43,992 nucleotides of DNA from an uncultured Bacteriovoracaceae bacterium (lineage in GTDB: Bacteria; Bdellovibrionota; Bacteriovoracia; Bacteriovoracales; Bacteriovoracaceae), in the NCBI GenBank assembly GCA_937952395.1, contig CALFYV010000235.1, positions 1 through 43,992 on the forward strand. The letters run 5' to 3'. A program made the position numbers and the translations under genes. Numbering within the stretch: position 1 is the first letter of the stretch; every line of letters begins with the position of its first letter. Positions 7,994 through 15,993 of the stretch are shown piece after piece. A model generated the notes under the pieces. That model was given only the letters and a program-made list of their open reading frames with translations. It did not search any database and was not told the origin of the DNA.

Positions 7994-9826
7994 ATGAAGA
8001 TAACAAAAGTAATTCTCGAAGGATTTAGAGGTTATCACCAAAGAACAGAAATAGATTTTGATGATATTACTGTAATCGTTGGGAAAAATGATATTGGGAA
8101 ATCATCTATACTTGAAGCTATTGATATTTTCTTTGAGAATAGGAAAATAGATGCTGATGATAAGTGCATTCATTGTGGAGATGCAGAATTAATTACAATA
8201 GGAATTGAGTTTTCTGAATTTCCTGACAAATTGGTTATTGACGAAACTGTAGAAACAGATTTAGACAAAGAATATTTAACAAATAGTAATAGGAAACTTG
8301 AAATTCATAAACAATACAAAATAGGGGGTAAAATCACCTCTAAAACTTATCTCATAGCAAATCATCCAACAAATGAAAGGTTAGCAGACATGCTTAAAAT
8401 GAAAATAGCAGATTTAAGATCTTTTGCAGATGAATTAAATATTGATACGGAAAGTTATGACGGCAGAAAAAGTTCAGAAATAAGAGAAGCAATTAGAGAG
8501 AATTTTCCTGGTGAGATAGCTTTGCAAGAAATTCCTATTTTGATTGATGAGGAAGGGCTTAAAAATATTTGGGAGAAAATATCTTATTATTTGCCTGTAT
8601 TCGCTCTTTTTCAAGCAGATAGGACAAATACTGATAAAGATAGCGAAGTACAAGACCCAATGAAGTTTGCTACAAAGGAGGTTTTAAAAACAATTCAACC
8701 CCAATTAGATGAAATAAAGAAAATAGTACAAGAAAAAGTAAAGAAAATTGCAGAGCAAACTGTTGAGAAAGTAAAAGAAATGAATGAGGAAATAGCAACT
8801 GCATTAGTGCCTGAATTTCAAAAAGAACCTAATTGGGCTGGGCTTTTTTCGCCAGTTTTAAAGAGTGAAGGAATACCATTGAACAAGCGAGGAAGCGGGG
8901 TGCGACGACTTGTCCTGATTAATTTTTTCAGAGCTGAAGCTGAAAGAAAGAAAAGAGAGAAAAATTCTCCAAATGTTATTTATGCTATAGAGGAACCTGA
9001 GACATCCCAGCACCCAGATTGGCAAATTAAGCTAATCAATGCACTTAAAGAGCTATCTAATTCGGATAATACTCAAGTTTTAATAACAACACATAGCCCC
9101 AAATTAGCAAAGTTACTAGCTGTTGATAGTATTAGATTTGTCAAAATTGAGAATAGCGAAACAAAAGTTCTCAAAGGAAGTGATGATGTTTTAGAGGAAG
9201 TAGTTTCTACTCTTGGAGTGTTAAGTTCCTATTCCGAACTATCAATTGATGTTCTCTTATGCTTGGAAGGGCCTTCTGATGTTGAAATTATAAGCCATTT
9301 TTTCAAGCTTTTAGGTTTTGACTGTGATAATGAAAGAGTTGCTATTATACCTCTTGGAGGAGGAACTTTGGAGCATTGGGTTGATAGAAAATATCTAAAA
9401 AAATTAGGCCTGCCGGAAATACATATTTATGATAATGATGTAGCTAAATATCAGGCACAAATTGATGCTGTCAATGCAAGAGGTGATAATTCCTGGGGAA
9501 CGTTGACGCAACATAGAGAAATTGAGAATTATGTACACCCCAAATACATTAAAGACATCTATAGCATTCAAGAAGAATTTGTGGACTTTTCAACTCCATG
9601 GCAAACAAATTGGAAAACTATGGATGCTCCAAAAGAGGTATCCGATTTCTTGAATGATTTAAAAACAAACGGACAAACATACATAAGGGGCGAAAGCGAA
9701 AGAGTAGTGAAAAAGAAACTGGGTAATGAGATACATCCAAGAATGACATTGGCTGATATTCAAGAGCTCGGTGTTGAAGATGAAATTAAATTATGGATTG
9801 ACAAAATTAAAGAAAGAATAAATTAG
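7994..9826 (+). CDS. OLD-family ATPase/TOPRIM endonuclease (probable defence protein)
   Basis: The 610 residues have an SMC/ABC-type ATPase fused to a TOPRIM nuclease. Walker A is GKNDIGKSS (30-38), the signature region is KRGSGVRRLVLI, Walker B is VIYAIEEPE and the H-loop is ITTHSPK. The TOPRIM part has the conserved Glu in LCLEGPSDVE (about 421) and the acidic pair in IYDND (about 478). This is the layout of OLD and GajA proteins, which cut or nick DNA in response to phage. No UvrD-like GajB helicase is adjacent, so a single-gene class 1 OLD protein fits better than Gabija. The gene is visibly more AT-rich than the transfer genes on both sides. It sits alone, 68 bases after one ATPase and 168 before the next, as expected for inserted cargo. 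Confidence 0.85.
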   Translation: MKITKVILEGFRGYHQRTEIDFDDITVIVGKNDIGKSSILEAIDIFFENRKIDADDKCIHCGDAELITIGIEFSEFPDKLVIDETVETDLDKEYLTNSNRKLEIHKQYKIGGKITSKTYLIANHPTNERLADMLKMKIADLRSFADELNIDTESYDGRKSSEIREAIRENFPGEIALQEIPILIDEEGLKNIWEKISYYLPVFALFQADRTNTDKDSEVQDPMKFATKEVLKTIQPQLDEIKKIVQEKVKKIAEQTVEKVKEMNEEIATALVPEFQKEPNWAGLFSPVLKSEGIPLNKRGSGVRRLVLINFFRAEAERKKREKNSPNVIYAIEEPETSQHPDWQIKLINALKELSNSDNTQVLITTHSPKLAKLLAVDSIRFVKIENSETKVLKGSDDVLEEVVSTLGVLSSYSELSIDVLLCLEGPSDVEIISHFFKLLGFDCDNERVAIIPLGGGTLEHWVDRKYLKKLGLPEIHIYDNDVAKYQAQIDAVNARGDNSWGTLTQHREIENYVHPKYIKDIYSIQEEFVDFSTPWQTNWKTMDAPKEVSDFLNDLKTNGQTYIRGESERVVKKKLGNEIHPRMTLADIQELGVEDEIKLWIDKIKERIN

Positions 9827-9957
9827 AAAGCGAACGGCACCGGCCGACGGAATAAATAAACAAAACCAGGAGTATATACGAAAAAGAGGAGGAATATATT
9901 ACAGCCTAAGGCCGGGTAAGATTTACATTCCACAGAATAGAAGCAGGAATTTGGCCC

Positions 9958-9990
9958 TTATGATAAGCTAAGATTTATTAGCTATCATAA
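9958..9990. promoter_or_regulatory. Inverted repeat just before the coupling-protein gene
   Basis: The arms TTATGATAAGCTAA (9958-9971) and TTAGCTATCATAA (9978-9990) are complementary except for one bulged A. The 3' edge lies four bases before the ATG of the VirD4-like gene. It could be an operator controlling the mobilization genes or part of a transfer origin. Confidence 0.5.
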
Positions 9991-9994
9991 AACT

Positions 9995-11320
9995 ATGAAT
10001 GACTATAGATTCACACAGGAAAAGGAAAGAGAGAGGGATTTCTATGCGTCATTGCAGTATGAAACTTATTTTCCTCATGTGAGGGAGCATTTTTCCCGCA
10101 AGGAAAAGGGGTTTAGTGTGTCGGGAGAATATTTTTTGAGCCTTGAAGAGTCGTTGCGCCATATGATGATTGTCGGCAAAACGGGTGTGGGCAAAAGCAC
10201 CTGTTTTATTGTCCCAACCTGTGCCACGGTTGATTATGCCACTCATGTCATACATGATCCTTCCGGAGAACTGTATTTAATTCTACACGAAGATTTCGAA
10301 CGTAGAGGTTACGAGAATTGGATTATAAATTTTTCCTCTCCTCAAAAAAGTATCAGGTGGAATCCTTTGTCTCAAATAAGGAGGAAGTCAGATAGGATCG
10401 ACCTGGTTAATATGTTGGTTGAATATCGGAACAAAAGCAGTGACGGTAGCAATCAGCATTGGCTGGACAAGGCTACAGCCCTGATAACAGTTTTATTAAA
10501 TCTGATGGATTTGCTTCCGCCGAAAGATCAGACCCTCGGGGTGGCATATGATTTACTTCAAAAGACGAAGGACAATTATAAAAATGTGCTTGATCTGTTT
10601 CAGAACAAGTGTGCTGATAAAAGAGATTTGTTTGCTCTGGAATCAATGGTAAAAGACAAGACAACCGAGGTCAGCAACATATACTCAACAGCCATCAGGG
10701 CCTTGTTCGAGTTTAGTAAGGAAAGCGAAGAGATTTATGAAATAACGAGCGCAAACAATATAACGTTAAAAGATTTGCGAAAGAAAAGGGTAGCCTTTTT
10801 TGTCCAGAGTAGCTCAAACGGTAGCCATCGCCAAGGGAAGCCGATCAGCTTATTATTTGAACAAATCTGGTCAATGGGAATGGAGGATCTTCCAGGAGAA
10901 GACGAGCTACCTATCTTTTTTGAAATTGATGAAGCGGGTTCACAGTCTCTTGATATTAAAAGTCTGGCAGGGAAGATAGATAAAAGCAGGAAACACCTTT
11001 TAGCACTGATGCTGTGTTTTCAATCCAGGGCCCAACTGCAAGGAGCCTTCCATCACTCCCTGGCACAGACAATAGAAGATAATTGCTTTACCAAGATTTT
11101 CGTTGGCGCCCATAACGGAATTACAGCAGAATACATTGAAAAGGAAATAGGTAATTGTAAAGAATTGGGTACTGAAATTATACGGCCAAGACAGCCACGA
11201 GAAATTATTCGCACCTGGCCAAATGAAACAGTATTAATCTTAAAGGATGGGGTGCCGGCGGTATTAACAGAAAGCCGTCCCTATTACCTCCAAAGACGCT
11301 ATGCACATCTTCCACAATGA
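9995..11320 (+). CDS. VirD4/TraG-like type IV coupling protein, soluble form
   Basis: This 441-residue ATPase carries Walker A GKTGVGKS (61-68), the VIHDPSGELY strand that matches the D-x-K/S-G-E of TraG/VirD4 proteins, and Walker B IFFEIDEAGS (about 306-315). The N-terminal membrane segments of classical coupling proteins are missing, so it is cytoplasmic or relies on a partner such as the membrane ATPase encoded upstream. It would deliver the relaxase-DNA complex to a secretion channel. Its stop codon overlaps the start of the next gene (ATGA, 11317-11320), and the relaxase follows, so the three form a mobilization operon. An inverted repeat immediately before the start may regulate it. Confidence 0.85.
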   Translation: MNDYRFTQEKERERDFYASLQYETYFPHVREHFSRKEKGFSVSGEYFLSLEESLRHMMIVGKTGVGKSTCFIVPTCATVDYATHVIHDPSGELYLILHEDFERRGYENWIINFSSPQKSIRWNPLSQIRRKSDRIDLVNMLVEYRNKSSDGSNQHWLDKATALITVLLNLMDLLPPKDQTLGVAYDLLQKTKDNYKNVLDLFQNKCADKRDLFALESMVKDKTTEVSNIYSTAIRALFEFSKESEEIYEITSANNITLKDLRKKRVAFFVQSSSNGSHRQGKPISLLFEQIWSMGMEDLPGEDELPIFFEIDEAGSQSLDIKSLAGKIDKSRKHLLALMLCFQSRAQLQGAFHHSLAQTIEDNCFTKIFVGAHNGITAEYIEKEIGNCKELGTEIIRPRQPREIIRTWPNETVLILKDGVPAVLTESRPYYLQRRYAHLPQ

Positions 11321-11850
11321 CGAGTACTGTAAGAGAAAATGATATACTTATTTTTAGTATGAAAGGGGAAATGTGGGATGAAGAATATCTGGATGAAAAG
11401 TTAGCCAAGGGTGAATTCCCGAGTTTAGAGGAAATGATTGATGGAACAGTGATTCAAGAGAGAAATGATGAAAGCGAAATAGCAAACGTAGCCAGGAAAA
11501 GACGAGCCTTATATCAAAGGCTATACATGCGAAGATATAGAAACGAGAGGGATCGATTCGAACTATTTTTAACCAAGGAAGAAGTAAAGGCATTAAAAGA
11601 AAAGGCAAGAAAATACAAAATGAGCCCTTTAGAATTCCTCTGTTATGCCTGGAAGTATTTTCCAGAAAACCATACTCCTACCTTATCTCGACATACCATA
11701 AAACAATGTCGCGCACTTTTATTAAAGAATCATGATTTACTATTAGAGATTACTCAGTCAAAAGATTTGAAACCAGCAGAAAAGAGTGATCAGGTGATAG
11801 AAAAGATAAGAAGCTGTCTGGATAAATTTGATACTCTGACTGGGATTTGA
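11317..11850 (+). CDS. MobC-like relaxosome accessory protein
   Basis: The 177 residues are basic in the middle (YMRRYRNERDR) and then carry a segment FLTKEEVKALKEKARKYKM plus SPLEFLCYAWK. That is the ribbon-helix-helix-like pattern of MobC/MbeC-type auxiliary proteins, which bind the transfer origin and help the relaxase open DNA. The start overlaps the stop of the coupling-protein gene by four bases, indicating translational coupling, and the relaxase begins 10 bases after its stop. Position and the basic central motif support the call; overall similarity is moderate. Confidence 0.7.
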   Translation: MTSTVRENDILIFSMKGEMWDEEYLDEKLAKGEFPSLEEMIDGTVIQERNDESEIANVARKRRALYQRLYMRRYRNERDRFELFLTKEEVKALKEKARKYKMSPLEFLCYAWKYFPENHTPTLSRHTIKQCRALLLKNHDLLLEITQSKDLKPAEKSDQVIEKIRSCLDKFDTLTGI

Positions 11851-11860
11851 TTTAAGTACT

Positions 11861-12745
11861 ATGCCTATCTGGAAGAAAATGAGAATGACTAAACAGACCC
11901 AAGGAGCCAGCTCGGCCAGGTCGCTCTTGCGCTATATGTTTAACGAACATGGAGCTGAGTTGATCATAACCAGAAATCTGGTAGGTAATACTATAAAAGA
12001 ATGGGAAGATCAGTATCGGCACTTGTTTAACAAATGGAGTACTAAAACAAGAAAAAGCCGATCGGTCGTCCACGAAGCGATATCCTGGTCAAAAGCTGAA
12101 GACCGAAGAGTGTTGACCAGGGAAATGCTGGTAGATATTGCAAAAAAGGCGATCGAGCTAAGAGGTGACGAAGGCCTGTATGTTGTTGTGGCCGATCATT
12201 CAAAAGATCTCTGTCATCTACATTTTTTTATTACGACAACAAGCATAATAAGTAATAAGGAACTCAGGCTTGAAGGAGGAAATTTCAAGCAAATAAGGAT
12301 TGATTTGGAGCAATATATACGGGAGCATTATCCAGAAATTAAGCATTCCTTTGTCTATGATTTAGAACGCGAGAAAGAAAAGAGGATGGTAATGACTGAT
12401 GGAGATTATCGAACACAAAAAAATAACCGTCATCACCGGAAAAGCCATGCGCATCTACTTGTAAAAGAGGCTATGGAAAATTCGAACACTATGTCTGAAT
12501 TACAGGATAACCTAACAAGACAAGGCCTGGGATTACTGGAGAGAAATACAAAGATAACAGGGGTACGATATAGGTATAAAAACAACAATGCTGAAGTCAA
12601 AGAAATGAAGATTAGATTCACAACCCTCGGGTTGCAGAAGGATTTTGAGGCCTTCCTCGAAAGAAGCAACCAATTGCAGGGGATGCAAAGGGAGAAAGGG
12701 GAAGGGCAAGCTAAACAACAAAAGATTGAGCACGAGTGGACTTAG
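11861..12745 (+). CDS. Relaxase/mobilization nuclease (MOBP/MOBV-like)
   Basis: The 294 residues have the signature of Relaxase-domain nickases. A candidate catalytic tyrosine is in SLLRYMF (Y25). The metal-binding triad is in ADHSKDLCHLHFFITT (H113, H119, H121), matching the HxDxxHxH motif III. It would cut one strand at the transfer origin and stay bound to the 5' end. It is short, with the nuclease domain and a basic C-terminus but no primase or helicase extension. It is the last gene of the coupling protein-MobC-relaxase operon. No mating-pore genes are in the window, so transfer would need a helper system. Confidence 0.85.
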   Translation: MPIWKKMRMTKQTQGASSARSLLRYMFNEHGAELIITRNLVGNTIKEWEDQYRHLFNKWSTKTRKSRSVVHEAISWSKAEDRRVLTREMLVDIAKKAIELRGDEGLYVVVADHSKDLCHLHFFITTTSIISNKELRLEGGNFKQIRIDLEQYIREHYPEIKHSFVYDLEREKEKRMVMTDGDYRTQKNNRHHRKSHAHLLVKEAMENSNTMSELQDNLTRQGLGLLERNTKITGVRYRYKNNNAEVKEMKIRFTTLGLQKDFEAFLERSNQLQGMQREKGEGQAKQQKIEHEWT

Positions 12746-12875
12746 AATCTCTGGGAATCCGGAGGTTGAACCTAAAATAGGTTAATCCAAAATTAATAAT
12801 AAGGTTCTGGCTGTACAAAAATCAATTGTAATAGTCAAATAAGATAGACAGGTTAAGGTTTATATCGAAATTCCC

Positions 12876-12992
12876 CTAGAGTTGTGCGTCGATATTATCA
12901 ATCAATACTTGCTTGGCAGAAGTTTCCACATGCTTAGCGATAATCTCGCTGTTCTTTAAAATCAGTGTTGTTGGAACACTAACCGAGATCAA
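12876..12992 (-). pseudogene. C-terminal fragment of a thioredoxin-like protein
   Basis: The minus strand reads about 37 residues (…SVSVPTTLILKNSEIIAKHV…) to a stop at 12876-12878. The VPTT turn after a beta strand, then LILKNSE, matches the cis-proline and following strand of thioredoxin folds. A stop codon lies just upstream, so the N-terminal half with the CxxC site is gone. The assignment rests on a short stretch. Confidence 0.4.
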
Positions 12993-13165
12993 TTAATCGC
13001 TATTATTATGGACATCGCTTCCAGAGAAACTGTAACTAAAAAAGTCCGCTATGTCAGCATGTTAAGACAAAGTGCGATCCACTTTCACTAGAAGAACAGC
13101 AGAAGGTGTCGAGTGATTTGGTAAAGATTATTTCGGAGCATTCTATACAAAAGGATGAATTTTAA
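12987..13165 (+). pseudogene. Frameshifted remnant of an unknown gene
   Basis: One frame reads DQLIAIIMDIASRETVTKKV and continues to MLRQ. A shift at about 13066 then leads into CDPLSLEEQQKVSSDLVKII and on to a stop at 13163-13165. Both halves look like real helical protein, and together they resemble the end of a protein broken by one indel. It is not recognised. Confidence 0.35.
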
Positions 13166-13249
13166 AGGATTGTAACAATGTTTTTGCAACATATATAACA
13201 ATAATACGTACAAGATTTTGATCTTCATTTTTTCACAAAAAAACATACC

Positions 13250-13693
13250 ATGGGACTATTCAGCAAAGTGTTAGGAAGTGACAATACTCCAACTACTTTA
13301 TCCAATGAAGAAGCATTTGTAGGAATTCTCTTAGCTGCTATTGCAGCAGATGGACACATTTCTAATGAAGAAATTACGGATTTCAATTCTTTTGTACAAA
13401 AGTCTAAAACTTTACAAAACGTAACAGGAACGGCATTTAACGAAATGATAGACAAACTTTTCAGAATATTTAGAAGAGAGGGCCTTGATCAATTAGTAAA
13501 ACTTTCGGCAGATAACCTTCCTGAAGCTTTAAGAAAAGGAGCTTTTGCGATGGCCTGTGATTTGCTTTTTTCAGATGGGACAATCGAACATGAAGAAGAG
13601 GGACTACTAGAAAAACTGAAAGACTTATTGTGTGTTGATGATTCAACTGCAACAAAGATTGTTGAAGTGATGGTAATTAAGAATAGAGTTTAG
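13250..13693 (+). CDS. TerB-like tellurite-resistance family protein
   Basis: The 147 residues have the two-repeat helical TerB architecture. The acidic metal-binding loops show as AIAADGHISNEE (about 30-41) and LLFSDGTIEHEEE (about 104-116). TerB-like proteins bind metal ions through these residues and are tied to tellurite, phage and colicin resistance and to stress signalling. Here it is not with other ter genes (terZ, terD, terC), so the family role cannot simply be transferred. A 71-residue unknown protein follows on the same strand after 32 bases, possibly in the same transcript. Confidence 0.8.
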   Translation: MGLFSKVLGSDNTPTTLSNEEAFVGILLAAIAADGHISNEEITDFNSFVQKSKTLQNVTGTAFNEMIDKLFRIFRREGLDQLVKLSADNLPEALRKGAFAMACDLLFSDGTIEHEEEGLLEKLKDLLCVDDSTATKIVEVMVIKNRV

Positions 13694-13725
13694 TCGTTTC
13701 TTAACCCTTAAAATCATCATATATT

Positions 13726-13941
13726 ATGACAACTGGATATAGAGAAGGAGAACCCACAATAGGAGAGGTTCACTATGCTTGGAAAAGCCTAACTGATATA
13801 AAAAACTTTCTTAGAGAAAACCAAGGCAAGTTAGATGGATATAAAATGATTTACGAAATAAAGGGGGACTTAATCAAAGATGAGGGCCGACCGGACGGGT
13901 TACGTATTCGAGTGAAAAAATATAAGACTCTTTATGTATAA
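13726..13941 (+). CDS. Hypothetical small protein (71 aa)
   Basis: This is not recognised. The 71 residues are soluble and charged, with VHYAWKSLTDIKNFLREN (helical) and then GLRIRVKKYKTLYV (strand-like). It has an ATG start 32 bases after the TerB-like gene, and it ends two bases before the convergent sigma-factor-like gene. Amino-acid composition looks normal for a coding sequence. It may be a small partner of the TerB-like protein, by position only. Confidence 0.5.
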   Translation: MTTGYREGEPTIGEVHYAWKSLTDIKNFLRENQGKLDGYKMIYEIKGDLIKDEGRPDGLRIRVKKYKTLYV

Positions 13942-13943
13942 CA

Positions 13944-14285
13944 TTAAGCTTCCCCAATAGCTCTTCTAATATGAAAAGCCACTAATGTACCAAACCGATA
14001 ACCCTTACTTGAATCATATTTTGTTATTGCAATAGAGACACTATTTATTGCTTTTTTTATTAAAGGGATTACATCTTGCGAGTTAGTGGCTTTTTTCACA
14101 CATCTAAAAATACAATAATATAAGAATGATCTTACAATTTTTTCTTTTGCCAGATTATCACCTTCCTGAGCTAATTTTACCAATAAAATAGCCTCTTCTT
14201 CTTTTGTAATATCTCGAAATATATATGAAGATTCTTCGAGGCCATTAAGATAAATAATCAATTCTGCTCCGAACATTTTTGGCAT
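13944..14285 (-). CDS. Sigma-70 region 1.2/2-only protein
   Basis: The 113 residues align by eye with the start of primary sigma factors. DITKEEEAILLVKLAQEGDN matches region 1.2 (LT.eEE..La..i..GD). The segments SFLYYCIFRCVKKATNSQDV, INSVSIAITKYDSSKGYRFG and LVAFHIRRAIGEA match region 2 (the helix that grips the -10 element and the core). The protein stops at the end of region 2, so regions 3 and 4 are absent, and no continuation is seen downstream. Several usually invariant aromatic residues (the W-W of the -10 helix) are replaced (AFHIR). It could be a degraded sigma gene or a small protein that binds core polymerase. It is transcribed divergently from the next gene. Confidence 0.6.
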   Translation of the reverse strand: MPKMFGAELIIYLNGLEESSYIFRDITKEEEAILLVKLAQEGDNLAKEKIVRSFLYYCIFRCVKKATNSQDVIPLIKKAINSVSIAITKYDSSKGYRFGTLVAFHIRRAIGEA

Positions 14286-14341
14286 ATTGAAGATAATAAT
14301 ACGTTAATTAGATTGTGTCAAGAAATCATTTTTTGAAAATT

Positions 14342-14605
14342 ATGACTACAAATCGATCACCTTTTGCTCTTAAATGGAATATGTATAGGGAGGGAATTGT
14401 TGAATCAAAGAGGTATGAAACAGTTGACAGTAACATCAAGTTTACAGAGAGATTGATTCACATACACCTATTTCTTACCTTATTTTATAAAAGATTTATG
14501 CTCCTCAAAAGCAAATCAACTAAATTTGAATACATGGGAGGAGAAGGTTTTAAGGCTAAAGATTGGTATAAGGAGAGAGAGGAATCAAATTCTACAAGTA
14601 GATAA
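14342..14605 (+). CDS. Hypothetical protein (87 aa)
   Basis: This is not recognised. It starts at the ATG at 14342; an upstream in-frame GTG at 14315 would add nine residues but would overlap the divergent promoter region. The middle has an aromatic, hydrophobic stretch (LIHIHLFLTLFYKRFMLL), perhaps a membrane-associated helix, and the ends are charged. It is convergent with the tyrosine recombinase gene. Confidence 0.4.
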   Translation: MTTNRSPFALKWNMYREGIVESKRYETVDSNIKFTERLIHIHLFLTLFYKRFMLLKSKSTKFEYMGGEGFKAKDWYKEREESNSTSR

Positions 14606-14614
14606 TTACCATAT

Positions 14615-15193
14615 TTATTCCCACAGCCTTTCCGCAAAATTCCGTTCTTCATTACCTACAGCCCGGCCATAAACCTCCATCATGTCACGAGAAGCCCATC
14701 CCAACCATCTTTGTATGATATGATCCGGTGTATTCAATTGTTGATGGTGTATAACAAAACTATGCCGTAGGCCTTTTGGTGTGGCTTGCACGCCGACAAT
14801 ACCTGCTTCCTCCATCACATCTACAATGGCCCGCCAGCCGGTCGTCCGGCTAAACGACCAAATTTTTGCACCTGGCAATCGCTTTTGAACATCTTGTACG
14901 TGGTGTACATCATCGAGCTTAGTTAAAAACCGCTCCGGCAAAGGCACAAACCGGAATACACTCTTCCGGCGTTTTAAGGTTTTGAATACAACGCCTTTTT
15001 TGACATAATCAACCCGGCCATGGGTAACAGCCAGAGCTTCACTGATCCGGCATCCGGAATAATAAAGCAGAAGGGCAAAAGTGCGCTTTTCCCGGTCAAG
15101 GGCCTTTGGAATGGCTTCAAAATAGGCTTGCCGTTCTTCCGGAGTCAGATACTTTCGATTACCCTGTTCATCAAATAAATCCCACTCTTGCAT
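14615..15193 (-). CDS. Tyrosine recombinase, catalytic domain only
   Basis: The 192 residues cover just the catalytic domain of a phage-integrase-type recombinase. The first Arg is in YYSGCRISEAL, the beta-hairpin Lys is in KTLKRRKS, the second Arg is in PKGLRHSFV, the Trp/His position is in LGWAS and the nucleophile is in MMEVYGRA. The residue that is His in most HxxR boxes is Lys here, and the later His is Trp (as in Cre). The N-terminal SAM-like DNA-clamping domain is missing. The gene is richer in G+C than its surroundings, suggesting separate acquisition. It could resolve plasmid multimers or mobilise nearby DNA. Confidence 0.85.
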   Translation of the reverse strand: MQEWDLFDEQGNRKYLTPEERQAYFEAIPKALDREKRTFALLLYYSGCRISEALAVTHGRVDYVKKGVVFKTLKRRKSVFRFVPLPERFLTKLDDVHHVQDVQKRLPGAKIWSFSRTTGWRAIVDVMEEAGIVGVQATPKGLRHSFVIHHQQLNTPDHIIQRWLGWASRDMMEVYGRAVGNEERNFAERLWE

Positions 15194-15475
15194 AGAAAAC
15201 TTATTGAAACATTATTCACATATACTGTTTCAAATTTAACAGATTAACAGCAAAAAGAAAAACGATAATCCGCTGGTTCTCAATAAAAGGGCAGGGGAGG
15301 GATGAAACAAAATGGGCAGTAGTGTTTAATTTAAAAATGAGTCGTTTATCCTAATAATGTTTCACATCTATCGACAAAAGCAAACCATTTGTAGATTAAA
15401 ATGGCGATCCAATTGTATAGTTAATACTTTATTCAATAAGACTTATCAATATGGTTAATCCACAAATAAAAAATC
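15194..15475. other. Gap, no gene seen
   Basis: The 282 bases between the recombinase and the decayed methyltransferase hold nothing I can support. They probably contain the recombinase promoter. Confidence 0.3.
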
Positions 15476-15917
15476 TTTCTCTATTTTAAATTAGGATGTG
15501 GTGATAGATTAAGTATTGCAAAAACGCTTGAAGAATTGCTATTACCATCTTATCTTATATTGGAGTTGATCTATCTGCTATAGCCTTAAAAGAAGTACAA
15601 AAACTGTCGCTAATTTATTGATTCAGTTAAAATTAGTTAAGCAAAATTTGGAGAATATTTAACTGATATAAAAACTTCTAAAGAGGATATCATATTAACC
15701 GATTTTACCCTTCATCATTTTACCAATAATCAAAAATCTGGTTCTTCATAGAACCTAGATAGCATTTTCATTATTGAAGTTGCAATAACCCTGTTCAACA
15801 CAAGATTTTTATTAAAACACACTGAAGAAACAGGTTTTATTTGTTCTTCTGAACTACTCTACGACGATGAAAAGGGTTTCATTCTTTTTATCAGTTTATT
15901 TTATTAAAAGCATTTAT
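15476..15917 (+). pseudogene. Decayed copy of the methyltransferase at 17843
   Basis: This DNA matches the intact SAM-methyltransferase gene at 17843-18568, from its motif I region (TTAGGATGTGGTGAT here, TTGGGGTGTGGTGAT there) through TATTGGAGTTGATCTATCTG to the very end (TCAGTTTA...AAAAGCAT). The 5' third is missing, about 150 bases are deleted in the middle (around 15750), and stops and frameshifts break every frame. It lies 76 bases before the first copy of the duplicated membrane-protein gene, so a block larger than one gene was duplicated and this member then decayed. Confidence 0.85.
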
Positions 15918-15993
15918 TGAATATCAAGATACACACAAGACTGAGAGACCACCTATATAAAAAAGTATTTTTCAAAGCCAAAATTCTCAGTCC

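Larger units (their letters stand above)
12746..13249. other. Gap with two gene remnants
   Basis: It holds a truncated thioredoxin-like C-terminus on the minus strand (12876-12992) and a frameshifted plus-strand remnant (12987-13165), both listed separately. A small AACCTA/TAGGTT repeat lies at about 12769-12783 after the relaxase. Nothing else is supported. Confidence 0.4.

Noticed and set aside
7994..9826. Gabija defence system
   Set aside because: The OLD-type protein fits GajA, but no GajB helicase gene follows; the next gene is the coupling protein.
13250..13693. Full tellurite-resistance operon
   Set aside because: Only the TerB-like gene is present; no terZ, terC, terD or terE homolog lies nearby.
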